DNA of 64,000 bases from the NCBI GenBank assembly GCA_963070105.1, contig OY718803.1, forward strand, positions 6,801,823 through 6,865,822, read 5' to 3'. The notes under the pieces are model-generated. The model had not been told where the DNA came from. It saw only the letters and a program-made list of their open reading frames with translations, and ran no database searches. A program made the translations under genes and the position numbers. Source of the DNA: Litomosoides sigmodontis. Lineage: Eukaryota > Nematoda > Chromadorea > Rhabditida > Onchocercidae. Each line of letters starts with the position of its first letter. Position 1 is the stretch's first letter. Positions 29,210 to 45,170 of the stretch are shown piece by piece.

Positions 29210-31304
29210 GAAAAGATACGTACATAACAACATTACAAAACAGCACAGATTTACATAGTGAATAACAACAGAAATATATGCCATAAATGAGGTAATTTTT
29301 TGACAGTTTGATATATAAATTTGTAATTACAACGCCATCACCTCTCACTGGACAGAATGCGCTATTACTGTCTTCAACAAGGGCTTACAAGTTTTCTAAA
29401 ATATATGGAATGAGTACTGTACGAGGAGGTAGCTACCTGCTAATCGCTACATAACTAATATTACGTCAAAGCAAAAACTAGCGGTGTAACAACGAAGGCA
29501 GATGTTATCCGATCCAAAGACAAAACAAAGACTGAGTCTAATGCGCTCATGTAGTCCATTCGCAAAAGTTCCAAAGCAATCGGAAATAAGAAACCCAAAA
29601 GACCGGATCACTCACTCCAATTACAACCCAACCAATTATATCCCTATTTTAGTTACGCCCATCCACGTGGCCCGTTAAATTGACTCAACTCACTATGAAA
29701 ACAGGAAAGGTCGTGCAGGATTTCTAAGTATTTGTTATGTTAATAGTTGGGTTTTCTAGAAAGGCTGAAAAGCAGGTATGTGGAACACATTACCTAACAA
29801 TCCAAAAACGGGCAGTGATCAACAGGTATATGAAAGAATGAATTGATTTCTTCCGAAGTAGAAATGTTGCCTGCGGCAATTTGCTTTGAAAAAGTATGTA
29901 AAAATCTCAGAGAAGTACACAAAAGTGAAAAACTTCAGTGATTTACTAATTATTTACTATGCAAAAATTATGCAACGAGCTGTTGAAGTGCCTGTGATAA
30001 TCGGAAAGTACTTTGAAAGCGTCTCGGCTGAAACGAAAGAGCAAGAAGTAACTAGCAGCTCATCGAACAATCCTCAGTAAGGTAAAGTGAACTCAGTTTT
30101 TTCGAGATGAGATCAGCCACATAGTAAAGTGTTACAACCTACCGCATAAAAAGATTCCATGCTGCTTATGACCAACTCCAAAACTCATTTCTCCATTGTT
30201 GCAAAACCTGCTGGAAAGCAGACTTCAAATCAACAGATTGTTTTCCAGTGCTATTTTAGAAACATAGGATTAAAATATAAACTATTAATCAAGCAATAAT
30301 TCACCTACAATCTAAATATTATTTACTTCGAATGTGACCGACCCTCACGTTCTACACTCCGCACAATCATCTTCCCACAGCCTTAAAAACCTTTTTCGTA
30401 ATAAATTGCATGCTCTAACACCATTTGTGGCTCTGCCACAAGTTCCAGAGCCCTGATTAACTTGTTAGGAAAAAAGTCGCATGAGAACACTCACTTCATT
30501 TTGCAAATGCGCTGGAATTCAAACTGCTTTTTCTGATGGAAATCGTAATAATTTATTTTCACAAAACATAGCAAATTATCAAAAATTGCAGAATGATTCA
30601 AGACCAAAAGTTTTTTTAAAAATTAAACAAAAGCGGGGTTGCTCATGTTTCTCAGGACCACAACAAGAGCACTCATTTTTGCCCCTGAAACGATTCATAA
30701 AATCGCTTTGAAGAGTAAACAAAAAATAATTAATTTCAAAGTGAGCATTTGTGACAACAATAGCTCGCGGTATAGCAAAGACGCTATAGGTAATTACAGC
30801 TATGATAATAGATTATACAGAACAGTGTGAACAAACATTTTAAGGGACGATTTAGAAAGATAACAAACGAAAACATGAAGCATTACAAAACAGAAAACAA
30901 AACAGAAACTGCTTTCTATATGAAACAAGATCATTCTAATTGTTACAAGTTTTTTTTTGATTTTTGAAACACGTCCGCGACAGAAATATTTAATTACACT
31001 AAAATTCAATTGAAGAGACCCACACCATAAATTCTACAAATTTCTAAAACACAGCGCCCTCCTAAATTCAACGATTAAAGAAATTATAAACAACAAAGTC
31101 AAACAATACCACTGGACAGTCAGAAGATAAACCCAATCACAAATGAATTTTTGAGAAACGTAAATCTCATTAAACTAAGAAACAAAGTTCCTTAACTCTT
31201 TGACTTAAATCCACTTAACACATCTTATGCATTATGTTTATCTAAAGTAGGTCATCACAGCAATTTTCAAACTGTAACAAAAACAGATAAAGCATTATAC
31301 ATCA
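29210..31304. other. intergenic between Sp factor and RPS19
   Basis: About 2.1 kb holding the 3' UTR of the Sp-family gene and the upstream region of RPS19. I saw no coding exon, RNA gene or repeat that can be supported. Confidence 0.5.
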
Positions 31305-34669
<3,365 letters not shown>

Positions 34670-34918
34670 TGCGAAGCGGGGGCCACCTGTTGCTACTGGT
34701 GCTGCCCCTTTCCTACACGGATCACACAGGTAGGAGGCAGGCCGTGCTACGACCTGTCACCCTTGCAACTGTATGTCACCACACACTTACGTCTAGTCCT
34801 GCTTGGAGTTGCGGAAGCCTACGCAACGCACCGACAATTAGGGTAAGCAATGGGAAGGAAGGAAGCACCTCTCTCCCCGTCTCTAACAATCGATTCGTCC
34901 AACGTCGATGAGAGGGAT

Positions 34919-34990
34919 GGGCGGAGCGTGGAATAAACGCGGCCCATCTCGTTGATTGGGCGTGTCCATTCCACAAAAATGGGCGTGGCG
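34919..34990. promoter_or_regulatory. cluster of GC/GT boxes with CCAAT box
   Basis: On the plus strand GGGCGG lies at 34919-34924, GGGCGTG at 34958-34964 and GGGCGTGGCG at 34981-34990. The minus strand reads CCAATCA at 34953-34959. GC/GT boxes are the known targets of Sp proteins, and the cluster is 250-320 bp upstream of the start codon of an Sp-family gene. Feedback control by its own product is an inference. Confidence 0.5.
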
Positions 34991-35446
34991 GCATGTGAAT
35001 GCCGGAGACAGCCTATTGCATTAGTGGGACGATGGGGACCCTGTCCTCTTGGAGCACAACCTTTCCGGCACGAACTTGGCGCACAAGTTGCCGTTTTGTA
35101 TTGTGCTGCACCGCTACTATTATCAGAAGCGGACACATTCACGTTATACAACCTGTGGAGATCTGTTGCCGCAGATAAAATGAAAGTTCGTTATGACTTC
35201 GTTCTCCTGCCGCCTCTCCCAAAAGCAACGCTCAGGTGCTTTGCATATAATTAAGCAATTTTGTGGCTTCACAAAGATGTTGATTAACAAAAACGGTTCT
35301 CATGAAAAGTCGGAGGGTACCACTTAACCGAAAAGCTCGGTACCAAGGTCTTCCACTAATTCTCTAACTTGAACTATTTCCCGCTTTGTTCTTCACAGTG
35401 AACTGTCCTGTTTTGCCGTAAACATACATTATAGTCTCTTTTGTAC

Positions 35447-35452
35447 CATTTA
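35447..35452 (-). terminator. candidate polyadenylation signal of OLA1
   Basis: AATAAA on the minus strand, 213 nt past the OLA1 stop codon. Confidence 0.35.
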
Positions 35453-35664
35453 TTGAACAAGCAGTACGACTTCAACAAGTAAGCAATAAAGAACCATAAA
35501 AATTCCTTTTCCATACTCTCCTCCCAAACGTTCAAGTTTTAATTTCTATAACAGTGTTGAGAAGCAAAACCATACTCTCTAAACATCTAACCTCGCATCT
35601 TTCAGGTTAGCCCTAATAGAGCAAATCACCTATTTCGAACGTTATCAGATGACTCCATGTTAGT

Positions 35665-38333
35665 TCACTTTTTTTTAGTTGTGAGACCAGCACCTGCGTT
35701 AAATTTAAATAATATTATGTCACCATCTTCAACAACATAATTTCTGCCTTGTTGACGATATTTCCCCGCTGCCTTTACTGCATTTTCACTGCCTAGCTCC
35801 ATCAAATCGCTCACTTTACATACTTCAGCCATAATAAATCCTTTCTCAAAATCCGTATGAATCCTTCCAGCCGCTTGGGGCGCTTTCGTTCCTTTCTTCA
35901 AAAGACAATACCAATTTAATTGCCATTAAAAACAGTCTCGTTCAAAAGCTGAAATCCTTAAAAATAATGCTTCGTAACTATGACTTCAAAACTGCAATAA
36001 AGCCTGCCTGGATCGTCCACGCTTTTACTTCATCCTTGCCACATGTGAAAAAGTATTCAAGTTGTAGCGCTTTGTAGCCGGCCTTCACAATTTTATCCAA
36101 TGCGCTAAAATGAACTGTCAATAGACATAAAAAGGTAAGTGGAAGAATAAAAAAAAAGTGCACTAGCACAAATTAAACAGTACTAGATTCATTTTGAACA
36201 CTGAAGCAATATACCTTGTCGTATTCTGTTCTTTTAAAAAGATGAGCCGTTCATCTTCTGGCATTTCCATAAGCTTCAACTCCAATGTGCCGCTAAATGG
36301 AATACAAACTGCGTGTGGGTCATTTTCATCCAACCAGGTTTTAATTTTCGTTAGCCATTTATTCTTCTTCAAATGAAACAATAATATTTACTTAACCGAA
36401 TGTCACGTAATCATAAAATTTTGGACTAAGTACACTGAAATACTGAAATTGCAAGTATTGAAGGAATGAATAATTCTCCCAAAAAACTCCTTGGATTTCC
36501 TGGACAGTCAAAATACTAAAAACTGGAGAATTCTTAGCATCGGAAAACTCACCTTTCTGATATAATCTGAATCTGAAACATTGATTAAATAAACTATAGG
36601 CTTAGCCGTCAGCAGAAGATGATGATTCAATACTTCTACTTCTTTTTCATTCCATGTCATCAAACGAACAGGTTGACCATCTTCCTCTAACATTTTTCTG
36701 ATCTGTAATCAAACATCAGAGTATTTCCATCTTCTCTTTTTAAATATTTCATTTTTTTTAATCGAAGTCACCTTCAATAACGTTTCATATTCCAGCTTTC
36801 TGCTTTTATCACCACCTCTTACGACAACTTTCTCCACTTTATCTACAGCGCCTTCCAGATACTGCAGGTCTTTCTTGATAAGTTCTTTCTGTATTATATC
36901 AAGATCCCTGACCGGGTTAACTTCACCTTCCACATGAGTCACATTGTCGTCATCAAAAGCACTGAAAACAGTTTTGCTTTCTAATTGTTATCTTAAATCT
37001 ACAAAGCAGTCTGCATTACAGTAGAAGAGGTAGATTGTGGTCGGTTTATTCTATGTCTTATCGTTTTTGTCCACGCATAAATTTGCTATTTTTGGACTTA
37101 ACCCCTCCCCGTCACAAATAAAAAAGAACTCCATTTATATATGTCAAATCGTATCTTTACAACTGAATTTCATTTATTCTTCATATGTTCTGTGACGGTA
37201 TTGTGTGATTTTCCAACGGAAAAACTGGGTAGTAATCCAATCTGATTACTAACCGACAGAGATGAAAAAGCGCATCACACGCACTAACGTGTGATAGGAA
37301 AGCATTGCCAAGACCCAATCCTTCAGAAGCGCCACTCACCAAACCAGCAATATCAACAACATTTAAAAATGCTGGGACTCTACTGAGCGGTTTGAAATGC
37401 TCTACCAACCAATCAAAACGACTATCATTAACGGGTACCCGACCTAAAGCGAAATTTTATTGCATGATCAGGAAATGAAGTATACGACGGTTAGAAATAG
37501 AAAAATGAACAGATAAACGAAGAGAGTTCAAGAATCATTGCATTCATCAAAGCAAATAATATTTCTGCAAAAATCAATGCTCTTTTCCAAAGCGTTTAAG
37601 ATGCAGAAATCTAAAGGCAAATGAATTTTGCAGCACTAATGAAGCCATCATAGACGGAAGTGAATTGTTTCAAACTTACTTTCATTAGGGTCAATCGTAC
37701 AGAAAGGGAAGTTCTCTGCTTGTGCTTGACTTTTAGTTAACACATTGAAAAAAGTGCTTTTTCCGACGTTTGGAACTCCAAGAATACCCATCTGAATTGA
37801 AAATAACTCATTATCGCCTCTACAGACCATTGTATCATAATTGCAGAATTGAAGTATGGTTTTTAAGTGATAAACAATGTTATTTCTGTTAACAAGAAAA
37901 TCTCGATGGATCACAACGTAAGAACAGCAGCAGCAATTGAACAATGTCCAGCTATGACGGAATACTCAAAAAGTTTTAGATTAATTTTAGATGCTAGGAC
38001 ATCTCGATTAGATAGAAGCAGCTAATTCAAATGCAGAAAGTTTAACCTACTGTAAGGGCAAAATGGAAATGATCTGAATATCTCTTCATCAGTAACCTTA
38101 AAAGACTACGTGGATTCATAAAAACACCGCAAAACTACCTTACAACTACCTTATGATTCTATACTTTTTCGCCACTGACTTGCAAATCACAAACCTTATT
38201 AATACTTTCCTCATCAAAGAACTGAAATTATGATTAAAACAAGAGCAATTGCGCTACTAACCTTTAAATTTGTTCCTATCCGACCTATCAAGGGGAAACG
38301 CTCCTCTGCACCACCTTTCTTTTTCGGTGGCAT
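35665..38333 (-). CDS. OLA1: Obg-like ATPase 1 (YchF-type P-loop NTPase)
   Basis: Cytosolic P-loop NTPase of the OBG/YchF group, which prefers ATP. Eight exons (38262-38333, 37680-37791, 37254-37443, 36772-36961, 36553-36702, 36215-36366, 36008-36104, 35665-35895) give 397 aa, the family length. It begins with the usual MPPKKKGG. The P-loop GVPNVGKST is at 29-37, switch region DIAGL at 92-96, and the G4 position reads NVSD at 229-232 instead of NKxD, in line with the non-canonical NxxE of the family. A coiled-coil part follows, then the C-terminal TGS domain with [15 protein letters not shown] and the [19 protein letters not shown] end. The intron after AWTIQ appears to use a GC donor (36006-36007). 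A GT donor a little downstream would add five residues absent from relatives. SmB lies 533 bp upstream on the same strand. Confidence 0.96.
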
Positions 38334-38369
38334 TGTTCGTTCACTTGTTATTAATTAATGGTCGAATTG

Positions 38370-38371
38370 CT
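38370..38371 (-). promoter_or_regulatory. candidate trans-splice acceptor for OLA1
   Basis: The minus strand reads CCTCTTTTTAG, ending 36 nt before the OLA1 ATG. About 400 nt separate it from the probable SmB polyadenylation signal, which leaves open a polycistronic SmB-OLA1 transcript. Confidence 0.5.
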
Positions 38372-38865
38372 AAAAAGAGGACGAGTTTAGCACTAAGCAA
38401 ACCATTCACTGAAACAGTTCAGTGTGAACCGGACTGAAGCTTTACTACTTGACACACTGCTTATTGCGTTACTACTTGATGTTCATGAAGAACATGAAAG
38501 AACGACCTGCAAAGAAATCAAAAACAAAACTACAGCGTTTTTTTATTCGAACCTTTCTGGGAATAAAAAAAAAGGTAACAAAAACAAGTATACATATTAC
38601 AGCATAGAAGAATAGAATTGTTATAATTAGGAAGGTAAGTTCAGTATTGAAATCGATCAAATGAATTTGCTTTCAATAGCATTAGTAATGCATTGTAAAA
38701 AAACACACAGTTAAAAAGTATTTGTTCATTTCTAGGAATCCAAAAAATCGAGAGCTGTTGCAAAACAATATTTTTCAAAACTTTATTTGAAGGAAAAAAA
38801 TAAAATCACGTAAAAAACATATGTAAAAGAGTAAAAAACAACACTGACAATAAAATTTTCGAGAA
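38372..38865. other. intergenic between SmB and OLA1
   Basis: About 0.5 kb containing the SmB 3' UTR with its polyadenylation signal. Nothing else recognised. Confidence 0.5.
38782..38787 (-). terminator. candidate polyadenylation signal of SmB
   Basis: AATAAA on the minus strand, about 80 nt past the SmB stop codon, a normal distance for a nematode 3' UTR. Confidence 0.6.
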
Positions 38866-40168
38866 TTAATGATACATTGGTCCTCGCGGTGGAAAAACTT
38901 GAGGAACAACAAATGGCGGAGCTCCAGGCATTGGTTGTGGCTGCATCATTCCCATTCCAGGCCCACCAACTCCACGAACTGCTCCTTGCAAACCTGAAAA
39001 TTATGGAAGATAACATCAAAATTTTTTGTTTAATACGGAGCTGTATAAGGATCGATAATTAATTCGCTATTTTAACACAGTGCTTTCGTTGCAATAAGAC
39101 TAATTTCACAATAAAAGATTAGATAAACTAAATCTTTCGCAACCGTTTGAAACAACCAGTCGCATGTTATACACAACAAGAAACACAACACTAAAAAAAA
39201 TTCACTTTCCCAAGGTGAAGTAATTATAACACAATTTTCCCTGGGCTTGCAATCCATGTGGAGGCTTTTGTTTTCGTTACTTTCTCTCTCACCTCATCCA
39301 AACTTGCAACTTGCAAAGTTCCCATGCTAGGAAAAATTTTAAAAGCACAAACCAGGAGCAGGTCCAGGAGGTCCGACCATGGGTGGTCCCATACCACGTC
39401 CAGCTGGTTTTGCTGCACCAGGTCCACCGATATTTCCGGCTTTCCCCTGCTGTTTTGAATCTTCATCCTGTTCATTAGATTGAACAGTCATTGAAACTAT
39501 ATGTTCTCCTCGCAACAGCACCAAACCCAGAGTTCGCTTCTCTTCACCCTAAAGAAATTAGATACGTGGAAATATATACAAAGGATTAATTTACATCATA
39601 TAAGCGGTATATGAAAATTATAAGTACAATACATGTATACATAATACATCAATAATATACTTGAAGACTTATTTGACTTAAACTTTTCATGATTGTTTTT
39701 CAGTAAATGGCATAATTCTTAATACTGATATCACAAATGATAAAAAGATCTGAGCAATATAACGAAGCCTAAATAGCATGATTAAGGTCCTAGCATTTTA
39801 AATTGTGCAACATTACTCGGCCCAGATAAAGTTCTAGATGTTTTGATATATCATATTACCTCAGATATCTTCTTGCCGGGTTTTGGTTTGATCCGACGTA
39901 ATTCTTCACAGTCGCACAAAAGTATATTCATGTGTTTGTCGAAAGCTAAAGAAAATAGTTATCTATAAAAAATATGCAAGAAAACACCTCCAGTATGCCG
40001 TGAGTAAGTAGGATCCAAAATATTAATGGCTATACTGCAACTTCATTAAACATCAAATATTCAAGATCTTAGATGACCAAAAAGTTAAAGTATACCCTTG
40101 AAGTAGCCAACGAACGTCCTTGAATCAAGTAATACCACTTTCATCTTACGATTCAAATGAGACATCAT
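38866..40168 (-). CDS. SNRPB: small nuclear ribonucleoprotein B/B' (SmB)
   Basis: Core Sm-ring protein of the U1, U2, U4 and U5 snRNPs. Four exons (40096-40168, 39860-39945, 39353-39548, 38866-38993) give 160 aa from the first of two adjacent in-frame ATGs. Sm1 spans about 9-47 and contains [16 protein letters not shown]. Sm2 is about 61-73 ([13 protein letters not shown]). The tail is Gly/Pro-rich with GRGM and PPRGP motifs, as in SmB, and is short compared with the roughly 230-240 residues of the human protein; from memory C. elegans SNR-2 is about this length. A GC box (GGGGCGG, 40777-40783) lies about 0.6 kb upstream in a small CpG-rich patch. A splice-acceptor-like site is 21 nt before the ATG. 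Confidence 0.96.
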
Positions 40169-40189
40169 TTTATTATTTTTGCTAATCGT

Positions 40190-40191
40190 CT
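40190..40191 (-). promoter_or_regulatory. candidate trans-splice acceptor for SmB
   Basis: The minus strand reads GTTTTTATAG, ending 21 nt before the first SmB ATG. Spliced-leader addition is the simplest explanation; a 5' UTR intron is the alternative. Confidence 0.45.
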
Positions 40192-41391
40192 ATAAAAACT
40201 TATCACTGAACAAAGACACATTTCGGCATCCAAAGTGGATGTTTAAATGAAATAGTGAAATATTGAGAGCTCAATTCATTGAAAGCTACATCATTTGAAT
40301 TATCATTTACTTAATATAAGCGAATGATGCTAAAGAATAAGTATAGGTCACCGTGCATTTCAATATACTTAAGAGAACGTCAGTAAGCGACAAAGATAAA
40401 TTAAATTGTCCTCACCATTTTGATGAGATCCTTTTGTTTTTCGATCAGCTGCAAATGAAATCCTGTAAAAGATATTGTAGGGAAATTGGGAAAAAACTCT
40501 TAGACTTTTTAAAAGACTGACAACTAACAAATGTTGAGCCTTTTCTACAAAATTCGTTACATTACGTTCGCAGATCTCACTGAGCAACAATGCCAGATTA
40601 AGCAAGGAACGATTCGAATACCAACAGATAAGAAAAGATTCCCTCCCAACGACACCAACTGACCGATACTTCAACTTAGCAGCCTATACCTTCCCGGCGC
40701 ACTTGAAGTACGCAATGCGCGACCTCAACACAAAATCGCACATAACGACTCGTCTAACTCAAGATTTCGCGACATTGGGGCGGAGTCGACCGCTACTCCA
40801 CCCAGGCGCTTCGAGTCAGTGACCAGTAACTTCAGTATTGTAGAAACTGCAGAAGTTGCACGGCAGCAATTTGCCCTTCAAGATTAGACTTGTTCCAGTT
40901 AGTAGTAAGGTTTATTTCCATTCACATAGCAACAACTGATTAATGTATAACATAGGAGTATGTGAACATTACACACCGCCACACCAAAACAAATAGTATA
41001 TCCAGAACTGATGCTGAAATCCGTGTAAATGCAGATAGATGTCTAACAACCTGTCATGTCATCCTATGCATAAAGATTTTCGCGTTATATATGAATTCTG
41101 CGACGATGAGAAAAGAAAGAAAACCAAGGCAAAATTAATGATGAATAAATGATGTCACTTCAGTGTTTAAGTAAGCGATTTTTACTATACCAGTACATTC
41201 CATGTTTTGAGAAACCTCTTTCATTCGAAATACAGAACATTTCAAAACACTTTCACTTAGGAACTTTAACTATGATATGATAAAGCCTGCCGCAAATGTA
41301 GAATAATTTACATTCCTCGTATTCAATAGTTAACACACATATAAATTTTGTGAGTTCAAGTTCAAACAAAGTACGAAGAAAGAAAAATAAA
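40192..41391. other. intergenic between PAS-4 and SmB
   Basis: About 1.2 kb. The part 40680-40880 is CpG-rich relative to its surroundings and carries a GC box at 40777-40783, so it is the likely SmB promoter. The remainder should hold the 3' UTR of the proteasome gene. An open frame at 40369-40674 on the minus strand has no recognisable content. Confidence 0.5.
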
Positions 41392-43566
<2,175 letters not shown>

Positions 43567-44166
43567 ATGTCGTTCGGTAGGTTGCTTATCACATTCGCCG
43601 TAATATGGGACAGCTTGGATAGGTGTTAGGCAAGGTGAAGTCATCCGGGAAGTTGCCTTTCTTAACAACGATATCTTTCAATATCACCTCAATGAACTGG
43701 AAATTTTCCCCTAGTATGGTCGAGAGTTACAGGGTTGAGTAATTTGAAGGTTTAAGGCATTTGCCTCTAACACCGATTGCCACCTCAATTGATGCTATTG
43801 TCCATAAGACTATGCGGCAAAATTTTTGCATTCCTATTGAACTGAGAGTTGTCTTTGGTAATTAAACGAATGGAGCAAATTGTCACAGCTTGTTTTTCAG
43901 CAGTAAGCTTGATCATCACGTTGTATGTGAGTTCGATATGGTGCCTCCAAGGCATTACGGATGGAGAATTCCCGGAAGACGAAAATGCGCAGTGGCTACC
44001 GCTGCTTAAAATCGGAGAATATGATTGTAAGGGTGATGAAAATGAGTGGATAAAGCCTGCTGTTATTGGCTATCTTGTTGGTCAGCTTATCGGCGTGATT
44101 TTTGGTATTGCTCTGAGTGTTGCATTCATTCACCATTGTGTCCTGAAGAATCTCAAGTTCCTTTGA
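43567..44166 (+). CDS. small single-pass membrane protein, unrecognised family (copy 1)
   Basis: I do not recognise this family. Exon 1 is only 10 coding nt (43567-43576), ending in a GTAGGT donor; exon 2 starts after TTTTTCAG (43901-44166). Together they encode 91 aa. The joined N-terminus MSFAVSLIITLYVSSIW is a good signal peptide, which an unspliced reading lacks in this form. The ectodomain is acidic (EFPEDENAQW, DCKGDENEW) with W35, C46, D49-E50 and W53. A membrane segment at about 57-80 carries a glycine pattern (G60, G64, G68, G72) and ends in H81, V84 and K86. This points to a type I protein with a short cytoplasmic tail. AATAAA occurs 43 nt past the stop. The neighbour at 44574 has the same exon layout and motif spacing, so the two are tandem paralogues. 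An alternative start at 43870 without splicing gives 98 aa but is less attractive. Confidence 0.7.
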
Positions 44167-44208
44167 TGATCGAGAAGAAATTTGATAACCAAATGTACCG
44201 TTTGTAGT

Positions 44209-44214
44209 AATAAA
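44209..44214 (+). terminator. candidate polyadenylation signal of copy 1
   Basis: AATAAA, 43 nt downstream of the stop codon of the first small membrane-protein gene. Confidence 0.6.
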
Positions 44215-44573
44215 TATGACGTGTTCTATTCCATGACATTCTGGCCAGCAAAGAGACCAATGTGGCCATTTTTCCATGAAGTGGGGATCGATCTCAGCGT
44301 TTCCCAGCTGATCCCAGTGAGATTTCTTGATCATTTAAACTTTTTCTTTTAACATTACATAAATCAAAGCGCTTGAAATTAATTCTTCATGCCCGAAATA
44401 AACTGTTTCAAGGGATGACTCGCGAAGCTATTTTGATCTTTCCAAAAGATTTTCCTCATTTTGTTTTACTAGTATATATGCAAAATTTTTTAAAGTTACA
44501 TTAATGGATATGAATTTAAATTACAATTGCTGGAGCGTTTTTTTTCATTCTAAGCAAAGCACGAACTTTTGGC
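44215..44573. other. spacer between the two small membrane-protein genes
   Basis: About 360 bp between the polyadenylation signal of copy 1 and the first exon of copy 2. No feature was recognised. Confidence 0.5.
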
Positions 44574-45170
44574 ATGTTGTTCGGTAAGTTGCGATAAGTT
44601 GTGACTTGTGAAGATTTTTTTTAATGAAAGAAGCGTGCGAACAAGTTTTTGAAGTGATAGTGAAGCGAGAAGACTGGGTAGGTTGCTGTTTGCTTATAAC
44701 ATCAGGTACTTTAATGCTAGTAACTTCTAGTTTCGCTTCCGCTTTATTTTATCAAACATCACATTAAGCGCAATAGCGCATTCGTGCTTGAAACTATTTA
44801 TATAAATGACGCCTTTCCGTACGGAAAATATATTCATTTTTCAGGTTTCTGAATGTTTAATATTTCAGCATACAAATTGATGATGATATACTTTACTGTG
44901 ACTCAGTGTCAAAGATTATCATCGACTCATCAGTTGTATCCGTCCAATTCTAATCGTGAATTGTTGACTGATGATGACTGGATGATAGATGAGGATGATG
45001 GAAATTGTGATGTTGTAGACGAAGCTCCATGGGGTCTATACTTTTGTCATGGCATGATAGTTGGCCTTTTAATTGGTTTGTGTGGTGGCCTTATGCTTGG
45101 CTTTCTTTGCTGGCATATTCGGGTGCACAAGGAGGGAGGCTACAATTCCGAACTCAATGGATCAAATTAA
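44574..45170 (+). CDS. small single-pass membrane protein, unrecognised family (copy 2)
   Basis: I do not recognise this family. Exon 1 is 10 coding nt (44574-44583) followed by a GTAAGT donor; exon 2 begins after TATTTCAG (44869-45170). The product is 103 aa. The joined start MLFAYKLMMIYFTVTQC reads as a signal peptide. The ectodomain is very acidic (LTDDDWMIDEDDGNCD) with W41, C50, D54-E55 and W58. The membrane segment at about 62-85 has G65, G69, G73, G77 and G81, then H86, V89 and K91. From V68 to K91 the spacing of V, G, L, I, H and K is identical to V63-K86 of copy 1, and the intron interrupts the fourth codon in both. Overall identity is low, so the duplication is old. The tail (EGGYNSELNGSN) is longer than in copy 1. 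The unspliced reading from 44853 (105 aa) is a weaker alternative. Confidence 0.7.

Larger units (their letters stand above)
34670..35664. promoter_or_regulatory. GC-rich promoter region of the Sp-factor gene
   Basis: About 1 kb between OLA1 and the Sp gene. The part 34670-35220 is clearly richer in G+C and CpG than its surroundings, which is unusual in this window. It contains several GC/GT boxes and a CCAAT box (separate entry). Overlapping open frames on both strands here look like a by-product of the base composition. The low-coordinate end may hold an untranslated first exon of the Sp gene. The high-coordinate part includes the 3' UTR of OLA1. Confidence 0.5.

Noticed and set aside
40369..40674. 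101-codon minus-strand frame between pas-4 and SmB
   Set aside because: No recognisable features; sits in the upstream region of SmB.
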